64,000 nt of DNA from Methylophilus sp. 5 (GTDB lineage Bacteria; Pseudomonadota; Gammaproteobacteria; Burkholderiales; Methylophilaceae): positions 1,426,001-1,490,000 of the forward strand of contig NZ_KI911560.1 of assembly GCF_000515275.1 (NCBI RefSeq), in the 5' to 3' direction. Below the pieces are notes generated by a model. That model saw nothing but the letters and a program-made list of their open reading frames with translations, made no database searches and had not been told where the DNA came from. The translations under genes and the position numbers were made by a program. Shown here in pieces: positions 35,915 to 43,703 of the stretch; the first letter of the stretch is position 1; every line of letters starts with the position of its first letter.

Positions 35915-38455
35915 ATGCAATCAGTGCTTAATCAGCTTTATTTTTCTGACCGCTACAATGAGTTGCTAGATAGCACGGGCCAGGCACGTCCGCATTGGCA
36001 GGCGCTGTTGGCACAGCTTGAGTCTGAAGAGCCGGCGACAATGCGCAAGCGTATTGAGGCTGTGCAGCGACAAGTGCGTGATAACGGCGTCACTTATAAC
36101 GTTTATGCCGATACACATGGCGTGCAGCGCCCGTGGGACCTGGACGTGTTGCCGCTGATTATTCCGCAGGACGAATGGCAGCATATTGCAGCCTCGGTCG
36201 CACAACGCGCCACCTTACTTAACCAGGTATTACTGGATGTCTACGGTGAGCAGCAATTGCTGGCCAGTGGCCAATTACCGCCGGCACTGATTTATGGTCA
36301 TAACGGCTTTTTGCCGTCGTCGGTGGGTATTCCGCACTACGACAATATTGCCTTGCACCATTACGCGGTTGACCTCGCGCGTGCGCCTAACGGCCAGTGG
36401 TGGGTCGTGTCCGACCGCACGCAAGGGCCAACGGGTGCAGGCTATGCGCTAGAAAACCGCACCATTATTTCGAGTGCTTTTCCCGAGCTGTTTCGTGACC
36501 TGAATATTGAGCGTCTGAGTGGTTTTTTTGCCAGCATGCGCGATAGCCTCGCGCATTGGGGACATCGTGTGGCTGATAATCAGGCGCAAACGGTGCCCGG
36601 CATCACGGCGCTGGGTGCGGGTGAGCCACCACTGGTGGTTATTTTGACCCCCGGACCTTACAACGAAACTTATCATGAGCAGTCTTTTTTAGCCGGCTAC
36701 CTCGGCTATCCGCTGGTGCAAGGCAGTGACCTCACGGTGCGCAATGGCGTGGTCTGGCTCAAAACCATTGCCGGGCTTAAACCTGTACATGCTATTTTGC
36801 GGCGGATTGATGATGATTACTGCGATCCGCTGGAGCTAAACGCCGAATCGTTACTGGGGGTCGCTGGTCTGACGCAGGCTGCCCGCCTGGGTAATGTGCT
36901 GATTGCCAATGCCCTGGGGGCCAACTTGTTGCAGTCTGGCGCCTTGCTCGGCTTTTTGCCTGGTGTATGCCAGTCGTTGCTGGGCGAAGCATTGCGCATG
37001 CCGTCGGTGGCAACCTGGTGGTGTGGAGAGCCCGCTGCGCTAGAGTATGTGATCCAGCACCTTGATGATTTAGTGATTAAACCGGCTTATCCGCAAGTGC
37101 GGTCTTCGCCCATCTTTGGCGAAGATTTAAATGCCGCGCAAAAAGAGTCCCTGATTGCACGGCTGCGGGCGCAGCCTGACCACTATATTGCGCAGGAGCA
37201 AGTGGATATTTCGCATGCACCCGTGCTGACCAACCACCAGCATCAGCCACAAATCGGCTCATTGGCGGTGAGCTTACGTGTTTATGCATTTGCCACGCCC
37301 AATGGCTATGCCGTTTTGCCGGGCGGTTTGTCGCGTGTTGCCAGTGGTAAAGATGCGCGTGTAGTGACCATGCAGCGTGGCGGCACCAGCAAAGATACCT
37401 GGGTGCTGTCGCATGATAGCCAGCCACCGTTCAGCCTGTTACGCAAAACCAACTCCAGCCAGGACCTGGTGCGCGAAAATGCCTATCTCTCCAGCCGCAT
37501 GGCAGAAAACCTGTTTTGGTATGGCCGCTACTCGGTGCGCAATTTGCAAAAAGCCATGATGTTGCGTACAACCATTCGTGCCTTGCTCGAATACACCCCA
37601 GAAATGCGTGATGGCGAGTGGACAACCATGCAAGGCTTGTGCCAGTGGTTTGATCTCTTGCCTGGCGCCGAGGACGAAGAGGCACAGGCCAACTGGCAGC
37701 CATGGGCAGACGATGAGATTGAGCCATTGTTGATTCAGGCAGTGTTTTCACAACAATCCAGCAGCTTGGCTACCAGCGTGCAGCAACTGTTTCAGCAGGC
37801 ATTTAACCTGCGTGAGCGTATTTCTAATGACCATTGGCGCACCGTCAATGTACTGTCACGTTTGTTTATTACCCGTCACCAGCATGCGACGTTGCAAGAC
37901 GCTTTGTCTTACATTGAGCAGGCCATTAATCACTTTGTCACCCTGACTGGCTTTGCCATGGACTGGATGACGCGTGACCTGGGCTGGCGCTTTATGTCGC
38001 TGGGGCGGCGCATTGAGCGTTTGCAGTTTATGTGTGTGCTGCTCAGTCGTGCGCTGGCGATGCCGCAACACAGCAATCTGGAGTGGCTGTTACAGGTCAC
38101 CAATAACCTGGTTACTTATCGCGCCCGCTATGCTTCGCAGCCAGAATGGTTGCCGGTACTCGACCTGCTGTTGATGGATGCCAACAACCCTAATTCTGTG
38201 GTGTTTCAGATCAAGGGGCTGGTCAAATACCTCGAAGAAATGGATGCGCAGGACAATGCAGGCGGCCTTGCCAGCGAACTTAATGGTTGCTGGCAAACAT
38301 TGCTGCAACTTGACCCCGACCAGTGCTTTATTGCCGGTAATGCCAGCCTGGCCGAGTGGCTCAATCACACCTATGACGTCACGCTGACCTTGTCAGACCG
38401 GTTGAGCCTGCGCTTTTTTAGTTATGCCAGTCCGTTGGTGACGCCCAGACATTAA
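35915..38455 (+). CDS. Circularly permuted ATP-grasp protein fused to alpha-E domain
   Basis: An 846-residue cytoplasmic fusion protein. Residues 1-480 match the circularly permuted ATP-grasp type 2 family, with the hallmark FLPSSVGIPHYDN, the nucleotide-binding part WWVVSDRTQGPTGAGYALEN and the acidic RRIDDDYCDPLEL. From about residue 525 comes the helical alpha-E domain (YLSSRMAENLFWYGRYSVRN). In many bacteria these are two separate genes. ATP-grasp enzymes ligate carboxylates to amines, so a peptide-bond-forming step is predicted, but none is biochemically assigned here. It follows the DUF2126 gene by 74 bases and precedes a transglutaminase by 9 bases, a conserved neighbourhood. Confidence 0.88.
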   Translation: MQSVLNQLYFSDRYNELLDSTGQARPHWQALLAQLESEEPATMRKRIEAVQRQVRDNGVTYNVYADTHGVQRPWDLDVLPLIIPQDEWQHIAASVAQRATLLNQVLLDVYGEQQLLASGQLPPALIYGHNGFLPSSVGIPHYDNIALHHYAVDLARAPNGQWWVVSDRTQGPTGAGYALENRTIISSAFPELFRDLNIERLSGFFASMRDSLAHWGHRVADNQAQTVPGITALGAGEPPLVVILTPGPYNETYHEQSFLAGYLGYPLVQGSDLTVRNGVVWLKTIAGLKPVHAILRRIDDDYCDPLELNAESLLGVAGLTQAARLGNVLIANALGANLLQSGALLGFLPGVCQSLLGEALRMPSVATWWCGEPAALEYVIQHLDDLVIKPAYPQVRSSPIFGEDLNAAQKESLIARLRAQPDHYIAQEQVDISHAPVLTNHQHQPQIGSLAVSLRVYAFATPNGYAVLPGGLSRVASGKDARVVTMQRGGTSKDTWVLSHDSQPPFSLLRKTNSSQDLVRENAYLSSRMAENLFWYGRYSVRNLQKAMMLRTTIRALLEYTPEMRDGEWTTMQGLCQWFDLLPGAEDEEAQANWQPWADDEIEPLLIQAVFSQQSSSLATSVQQLFQQAFNLRERISNDHWRTVNVLSRLFITRHQHATLQDALSYIEQAINHFVTLTGFAMDWMTRDLGWRFMSLGRRIERLQFMCVLLSRALAMPQHSNLEWLLQVTNNLVTYRARYASQPEWLPVLDLLLMDANNPNSVVFQIKGLVKYLEEMDAQDNAGGLASELNGCWQTLLQLDPDQCFIAGNASLAEWLNHTYDVTLTLSDRLSLRFFSYASPLVTPRH

Positions 38456-38464
38456 GAGGTCGCG

Positions 38465-39352
38465 ATGCGCTATCAAGTCGAACATCAAACGCTTTATAGT
38501 TACGATCTTGCTGTGATTCAGTCGCAGCAACTGCTGCATATGATGCCGCGCCAGACTGACTTTCAGCAGTGCGTTTCTTATACGCTGGCCTGTGAGCCTC
38601 AGCCCGCCGAGCAGTCACGGCGCTCAGACTTTTTTGGCAACCATAATGACTACTTCACCATTTTGACGCCACACCAGTCATTGGCCGTGCTGTCGCGTTT
38701 TCAGGTGGATATTCAGCCGCGCCCAACTATGGCAGACTTGACGCAAAGCCCGGCCTGGGAAGAGGCACAAGCCATGTTGCAGTTGCAGGCCACGCTACAC
38801 CTCACCGCCGCCCCCTTTATTTATGCCACCGCCAAAGTCATGTGCAGCGAGGCATTAGCCAGTTTTGCGCGCAGCTGTTTTACGCCACAGCGCTCGTTGC
38901 TTGAAGCTGCCATGGCACTCACTCAGCATATCTACGCCGAGTTTGAGTTTGACCCGCAAGCGACAGATATTTCCACGCCATTAGATGAAGTACTCAAAGG
39001 CCGCCGTGGCGTCTGCCAGGATTTTGCCCACCTGATGATAGGCGCCCTGCGTTCACTTGGGTTGGCATGCCGCTATGTCAGCGGCTATATTCTGACCCAT
39101 CCACCTGCTGGCCAGCCTCGGCTGGTGGGTGCCGATGCTTCGCATGCCTGGGTCTCTGTCTATTGCCCGGTGTACGGTTGGGTCGATTTTGACCCCACCA
39201 ATAACTGCCTGGTACAGCAGGACCATATTACCGTGGCCTGGGGGCGTGACTTTAGCGATGTTTCACCCATGCGCGGGGTGGTGCTTGGTGGTGGCCAGCA
39301 GCAGCTCACGGTCAACGTCACTGTGACACCGCTGGCGTATGCGCCAGCCTAA
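38465..39352 (+). CDS. Transglutaminase-like cysteine peptidase-fold protein
   Basis: A 295-residue protein with the bacterial transglutaminase N-domain (MRYQVEHQTLYSYDL). The transglutaminase core has catalytic Cys in RRGVCQDFAHLM, His in ASHAWVSVY and Asp in WVDFDPTNN. There is no signal peptide, so it should act in the cytoplasm with its neighbours. The start has AAGAGG six bases before the ATG. Such proteins may hydrolyse or transfer isopeptide bonds and are regular partners of the ATP-grasp/alpha-E and DUF2126 proteins. The Anbu proteasome-like protease that often joins this cluster is not present here. Confidence 0.88.
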   Translation: MRYQVEHQTLYSYDLAVIQSQQLLHMMPRQTDFQQCVSYTLACEPQPAEQSRRSDFFGNHNDYFTILTPHQSLAVLSRFQVDIQPRPTMADLTQSPAWEEAQAMLQLQATLHLTAAPFIYATAKVMCSEALASFARSCFTPQRSLLEAAMALTQHIYAEFEFDPQATDISTPLDEVLKGRRGVCQDFAHLMIGALRSLGLACRYVSGYILTHPPAGQPRLVGADASHAWVSVYCPVYGWVDFDPTNNCLVQQDHITVAWGRDFSDVSPMRGVVLGGGQQQLTVNVTVTPLAYAPA

Positions 39353-39362
39353 TTAAGTGCCC

Positions 39363-39386
39363 CAAGCCATTGTCATGTTTGGCTTG
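39363..39386. terminator. Weak hairpin between convergent genes
   Basis: CAAGCCA (39363-39369) pairs with TGGCTTG (39380-39386) across a ten-base loop between the convergent transglutaminase and amidase genes. There is no T-run on either side, so a terminator role is only suggested by its position. Confidence 0.3.
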
Positions 39387-39392
39387 CCTGGG

Positions 39393-40286
39393 TTAACCAT
39401 AACGCTTTTTATATTCGTCTTTGAGCAGTTGCCTGAACTCTGACATGGTCATCGACAATGCGCCGCCTGGGTCATTCTTGCGCCAGCGGCCGATGCCTTT
39501 GGGCCCAGCCACCTCGTCGTGCCCCAGTACATAGTCAAACTCAAACACGGTTGGATTGTTGGCTTTGGCCCATAGCAAAAATTCAATCAGGGTCGCTTCT
39601 TGCTCTTTGCTGTAGGGCAGGTAAGCCCCGGCCAGAATGTTGTCACGATTTTTATCAATCACACGTACTTTTTTGGCGTCTATCGGTTGCTTGTGGCCGG
39701 TATCCCAATAGGTGTAATGCTTGCCGTTATGCACTTCGAGGCGGCCCGGATTGGTGATCTCAATGCCGACTAGAAAATTAGAGACGCCGTTACGCTTTTC
39801 ACCGGCAATGGTCCAGGCGCTTTCGCCCGCGTGGTAGCCCCATTGATTGAGCGGATTGGCTTGCACCAGCGTGCCATCGGTGCTGAGGCAGCAAAAGAAA
39901 TAAGGGCTGCTGGCAATCGCGCTCACTGCGTTTTCTAGCCCTTTGCTATATTGCCCGGCCGTGAAGTGAATAATGGCACCGTAAGGGTATTGCTTCGGGT
40001 ATTCGCCCTGGGCTGCACGTTTAATGTCAGTGCGCACGACGGCTTCTGGATACCACAGCTTTTTTTCGCCGACCGGATAGCGCTTTTTTTCGGTGACAAT
40101 GTCCTCCGGGTGCAAGCTGGGGCGGGGCGGTTCTGGCGGCCTAAACTCCTCAGGCACCGGCTCTTCCAGCAGTTGCGACAGAATCTCAATCTGGCTCAAT
40201 GCCAGCGCATCGACTTTAGCATCGACAGCCAGCCTGGCAATTTGCATGGCCGACCAGCGCAAGGTATACAGTTTTGCTTTATCCAT
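39393..40286 (-). CDS. Amidase_2-type N-acetylmuramoyl-L-alanine amidase
   Basis: A 297-residue protein with no signal peptide or membrane helix. The C-terminal 200 residues carry the PGRP/amidase type 2 pattern: a zinc His in YGAIIHFTAGQ, a second conserved His in WGYHAGESAW and the late ligands in VLGHDEVAGPKGIGRW and DPGG. The N-terminal 90 residues are charged and Pro-rich (PEEFRPPEPPRPSLHPED) and match nothing I know. AAGGAG seven bases before the ATG supports the start. Without export it could recycle cytoplasmic muropeptides like AmpD or act as a phage or effector-type lysin. No phage gene lies nearby. The next gene upstream is divergent (40528), leaving a 241-base intergenic region in which I see only A/T-rich sequence. 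Confidence 0.75.
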   Translation of the reverse strand: MDKAKLYTLRWSAMQIARLAVDAKVDALALSQIEILSQLLEEPVPEEFRPPEPPRPSLHPEDIVTEKKRYPVGEKKLWYPEAVVRTDIKRAAQGEYPKQYPYGAIIHFTAGQYSKGLENAVSAIASSPYFFCCLSTDGTLVQANPLNQWGYHAGESAWTIAGEKRNGVSNFLVGIEITNPGRLEVHNGKHYTYWDTGHKQPIDAKKVRVIDKNRDNILAGAYLPYSKEQEATLIEFLLWAKANNPTVFEFDYVLGHDEVAGPKGIGRWRKNDPGGALSMTMSEFRQLLKDEYKKRYG

Positions 40287-40527
40287 TCGGGGCTCCTTGA
40301 TTGGTTAAGTGCCGCCACCTGTGCATCCTCCACCTGTAGCGGTTTCGTGCATGGCATGACTTTCAGTAGATGCGCTGGTGTCATGTGGTTTTATAGTAGC
40401 CACTCTTTGTTAAGTTGTGTAGGTTTGAGGGGTTTTAAGCGACAAATAAAACCATTACAAATACAAAAGTGTGTTTTTAGTCCTCAGCGGGTCGCGGTAA
40501 AATAGTGTTTTATTTGCCAAGTGAGCG

Positions 40528-41205
40528 TTGTCAGTGATTAAAGCGGCTATTTTTGACATGGACGGTCTGTTGATCGACTCCGAGCGCATTATTATGCAAG
40601 GCTGTATACAGGCTGCGGCCACCATCGGCATCACGTACACACAAGCTGAATATGTCGAGCTGGTTGGGCGCATATGGTCTGATTCGACCCGCCTGATGAC
40701 GCAGCAGTTAGGCAGTGAGGCTAATTTTCAGCATGTCATGCAGGGGCTAAACGATTTTCTGGCAGCACGCGACCATGCTTTTCCACTCAAAGACGGCGCC
40801 CATGCCTTGTTGCAGTATTACCAGTCGCAAGGCATCGTATGCAGCGTGGCATCGTCTTCGCCCTTGCCGCATATCACACATCGCTTAAACCATACTGGTA
40901 TGCTGGATTATTTTAGCCATGTCACCAGCGGGCAAGAGGTGCAGCGCGGTAAACCTCACCCGGATATTTATCTGCTGGCGCTAGACAAATTGGGCTTGCA
41001 CGCTGATGAGTGTATTGCGTTTGAAGACAGTGAGCTGGGTGCTCAAGCAGCCATTGCGGCAGGTTTGCGCGTGGTGGTGGTGCCCGACCTGCGGCAGCCC
41101 AGCGAGCAGGTACGTGCAAACGCGCATCAGGTGGTTGAGAGCTTGCAGCACTGGCTTGAGCACCATGATAGCCTGGTCGGCTGTGCCTTAGCGCGGGCTG
41201 AGTAG
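40528..41205 (+). CDS. HAD-superfamily phosphatase (beta-phosphoglucomutase/YniC-like)
   Basis: A 225-residue HAD hydrolase with all four motifs: FDMDGLLIDSE (nucleophile and acid Asp), a Ser in CSVASSSPLP, a Lys in RGKPHPDIYLLA and acidic residues in AFEDSELGAQAAIAAG. An alpha-helical cap of type C1 lies between motifs I and II, as in 2-deoxyglucose-6-phosphatase (YniC) and beta-phosphoglucomutase. The start is TTG 40528 or GTG 40534; the true one is undecided. A TAAAAT element at 40498-40503 may be a -10 box. It overlaps the convergent methyltransferase gene by 18 bases. The substrate is not predictable. Confidence 0.88.
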   Translation: MSVIKAAIFDMDGLLIDSERIIMQGCIQAAATIGITYTQAEYVELVGRIWSDSTRLMTQQLGSEANFQHVMQGLNDFLAARDHAFPLKDGAHALLQYYQSQGIVCSVASSSPLPHITHRLNHTGMLDYFSHVTSGQEVQRGKPHPDIYLLALDKLGLHADECIAFEDSELGAQAAIAAGLRVVVVPDLRQPSEQVRANAHQVVESLQHWLEHHDSLVGCALARAE

Positions 41206-41826
41206 CCAGGCGGTTTCTTCAGCTGGATACTGCCCCTTCAGGCCTTTTGTCATGGTGAGCGTTGCCAGCGCAGTGCATTGGTAATGCGCCTCATAGTGGG
41301 CGCTAACTTCTTGCTTGCTGACGCTAAATGGCGGACCTGGCACTAACGACTGGTCATATTCAAAACTGATCAGAAGCTGAGGCGCCATACCGGTGATTTT
41401 CATTAACTGCTGGCTGTACAGGGTGCGCATTTCATCTGGCAAAGCAATCAGGGCCGCACGGTCATAGACGGCATTCACAGGCCCAAGCTGTGCCTGACTC
41501 AGCGCGAAAAAATCACCTTGAAATAGCTCTATATTCGCCGCACGATAGTGCATCAGCGGGCCCACTTGCGTGATCTCAGGCGTTAGTTTGAGGTCTATAA
41601 ACAATGCGTCTACAGCTAATTGGCTGAGTTCAGACCCAATGACCTGAAGCCCTTGCGCTAATAGCCAGTGAATATCCAGCGTTTTGCCACACAGCGGCAC
41701 AAACACACGTTGGCCTGCCTGCAAGTTTAGCCTGTGAAAGTGCGTTGATAAAAAAGGATTCACTGCATTTAAGTGAAAACCAATTTGCTGGTTTTGCCAG
41801 CGCTGGTGCCAAAAGTCGTGATGCAT
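41188..41826 (-). CDS. tpm: Thiopurine S-methyltransferase family protein
   Basis: A 212-residue SAM-dependent methyltransferase of the TPMT family. Key features are the N-terminal FWHQRWQNQQIGFHL, the SAM-binding VFVPLCGKTLDIHWLLAQG, the acidic strand end VIGSELS, and DFFALSQAQLGPVNAVYDRAA. Bacterial members methylate thiopurines and also selenite or tellurite compounds, giving volatile methylated species. Conservation is close to the family consensus, so the assignment is safe, although the physiological substrate is not known. The 3' end overlaps the HAD gene. Confidence 0.92.
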   Translation of the reverse strand: MHHDFWHQRWQNQQIGFHLNAVNPFLSTHFHRLNLQAGQRVFVPLCGKTLDIHWLLAQGLQVIGSELSQLAVDALFIDLKLTPEITQVGPLMHYRAANIELFQGDFFALSQAQLGPVNAVYDRAALIALPDEMRTLYSQQLMKITGMAPQLLISFEYDQSLVPGPPFSVSKQEVSAHYEAHYQCTALATLTMTKGLKGQYPAEETAWLLSPR

Positions 41827-41882
41827 GCGGATGAGGGGTCATTAACGTAGCGCCTAGTATAAAGCAGCCACCCCTCACGCGA

Positions 41883-43133
41883 TTACTTGCCCGCCAGTTG
41901 GCTCAGTTTTGCTTGCTGCTCCAGCACGCCCTCTTCCACGCCTGCGGCGGCCGTCAGTTTGGCCACATTGTCACGCGTAAAAAAGCCATCAAAACCATCG
42001 TAGCGCTGTACATACTCAATAATCAGCGATGAATGTTCAGACGCATTAGAAAATATCTGCTTCAGGCCTTCTTCTTTTGAGCCAATCACATCCAGCAAAA
42101 AGCCTTTGCCCTGGCTGGCAATCGCGTTGACAACAAAGTCGATATTTTCTTTGCCATCGCGGGTGCCGTCTTTAACCGACAGCGCAATATGGTGCAAACG
42201 CGGGCCATAGTTACGCACAAAGGTTTCGGTCGGCGACGGCAGCTTTTCCAGATGATTGACAAAATAAGGCGTGTTGTTGGCGGTGAATACCTTGGCCGGA
42301 CTTTTGGTTTCGGCAAAGCCATGCACGCTTTTGGTGACGTTGGTTGAGGAGTTCTGGTCCCAGATATTGTAGGCGCCCCAAAAACAATAACTAGACCACG
42401 ACAAGTATTCCAGAATCGCCACTTCACGGTTTTGGCTATAGACACGTGTCGCCAGGTGGTCGACGGGTAAAATCAAGTCGTCTATACGCAGCTTGGCTTG
42501 CTGGTCTTTGGCCTGGTCATACGCGGCCTGCACATCGGGGCGTATGGTGCTGATGCCCAGCGAATAGACGCGCAGCTCATCTGGCTCGCGCTTCATGTAA
42601 CCGACAATGTTGTGCGTATAGGGTGAGGGTTTGCTCACCGCCACATTGCCTGGCAGCTCCAGTTTACGCACCTCGTCTTGCGTAAAAAACCGAAACTCGC
42701 GTTCTTCTTGCAGCTTGACCACTTCATGCAAATTGCTGACACGGATAATTTCACCCATGTAGCGGCTGTTGGGCTTGCGCGCGCCCACCGGGTAGATTTC
42801 ATTCAGTGAGCGAAAAATGCCACGCAGGTTAGGGTCTTTGACCTCGCGCACCAGTAAATCTGGTGAGTTGAGGTCTATGCGCAATACATGTGTCCAGTGG
42901 TGTTCACTCTCCAGCGTCACCAGATAGTGGTAAGACGTCATCAGTGACAGTTCGGCAATATATTGAATCGAATGGTCCGGATCTACCGTAATCATCAGGG
43001 CATCAATTTCCTGAATCATCTCGGTCAGCCCCATCTGGTCACGTTCTTCGAGCAGCTTCTGCAAATACTCTTCAAAAAAAGCTGAATTTTGTTTATCGCC
43101 GTGGCGGGCAAAGTCGAGTGAGTTGATCATCAT
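41883..43133 (-). CDS. VOC-superfamily protein resembling 4-hydroxyphenylpyruvate dioxygenase
   Basis: A 416-residue cytoplasmic protein. The C-terminal third has RLHHIALSVKD, where the His is a likely metal ligand, and LKQIFSNASEHSSLIIEYVQR followed by GFDGFFTRDNVAKL. This order closely parallels the C-terminal metal-binding half of HPPD (QIF, then a strand with a metal-binding Glu in xxEYVQR, then GF-x-x-N). The N-terminal half is unlike HPPD and contains several EHHWTH and LDSPD-like stretches with no known domain. No tyrosine-degradation gene is nearby. It is likely a mononuclear iron or other metal oxygenase-fold protein of unknown substrate. A second ATG overlaps the first at 43130. Confidence 0.55.
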   Translation of the reverse strand: MMINSLDFARHGDKQNSAFFEEYLQKLLEERDQMGLTEMIQEIDALMITVDPDHSIQYIAELSLMTSYHYLVTLESEHHWTHVLRIDLNSPDLLVREVKDPNLRGIFRSLNEIYPVGARKPNSRYMGEIIRVSNLHEVVKLQEEREFRFFTQDEVRKLELPGNVAVSKPSPYTHNIVGYMKREPDELRVYSLGISTIRPDVQAAYDQAKDQQAKLRIDDLILPVDHLATRVYSQNREVAILEYLSWSSYCFWGAYNIWDQNSSTNVTKSVHGFAETKSPAKVFTANNTPYFVNHLEKLPSPTETFVRNYGPRLHHIALSVKDGTRDGKENIDFVVNAIASQGKGFLLDVIGSKEEGLKQIFSNASEHSSLIIEYVQRYDGFDGFFTRDNVAKLTAAAGVEEGVLEQQAKLSQLAGK

Positions 43134-43261
43134 GCTTAAACGTTAAATGTAAAGCCATGTTTAAGCAAGGGCCGTTCCTGTCTTTAGCGTTTGTCTGAAA
43201 AATCAATCAAACGGCTTACTGGCGCGGTGCGAGCATATGAAAGCAAACGATAGCTCGCCTT

Positions 43262-43294
43262 AAAAAACAACAGGGCCGCCTTAGCTGCCCTGTT
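43262..43294 (-). terminator. Intrinsic terminator for the small secreted protein gene
   Basis: On the minus strand the stem AACAGGGC (43294-43287) pairs with GCCCTGTT (43276-43269), with a ten-base loop followed by G and six T (43268-43262). It lies 27 bases past the stop of the 103-residue gene. Confidence 0.75.
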
Positions 43295-43320
43295 TTAGTG
43301 CTTTGTGGGGTGAGGCGTGC

Positions 43321-43632
43321 TCAGCGACTCTTGCCACTCAATGAGCCGCGCTTGAGGATGGGGTCGTCATAAGAAATACAGCGTCCCATGCCGAGAAAGC
43401 TAGGGCGCATGCCAAGCGGGCAGCCATTGCTACGTTCAAACTCTTCTACTTTGACTTTAGCCACGGCCGCTTTTTTAGCGTCTTTAAACTCCCAATAGCC
43501 ATTGGAGTGTAAAACCACTTCGTCACCATCTGGTGTTTTGGCTTGAATGTCATCTTCTGCAGAGGCGGCAGCAAATCCGTGTGATGAGATCAGGCATAGT
43601 GCGATTAGCAACCAGCGTGCAGTGCGTAACAT
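43321..43632 (-). CDS. Small secreted protein of unknown function
   Basis: A 103-residue protein with a signal peptide (MLRTARWLLIALCLISSHGFAA) cleaved near AAA-SAE. The mature part has TPDGDEVVLHSNGYWEF, a beta-type pattern typical of small periplasmic proteins of unknown function. Two cysteines (SNGCPLG and GRCISYD) could form one disulfide. AAGGAA seven bases upstream supports the ATG. It lies 71 bases downstream of oligopeptidase A on the same strand and ends with its own terminator. Confidence 0.75.
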   Translation of the reverse strand: MLRTARWLLIALCLISSHGFAAASAEDDIQAKTPDGDEVVLHSNGYWEFKDAKKAAVAKVKVEEFERSNGCPLGMRPSFLGMGRCISYDDPILKRGSLSGKSR

Positions 43633-43703
43633 GGCGTTTCCTTGGCGTATTTAAACAGTGTGCATAAAAAGCCAAGCCATCTAAGGCTTGGTGAGGAGAG
43701 TGG

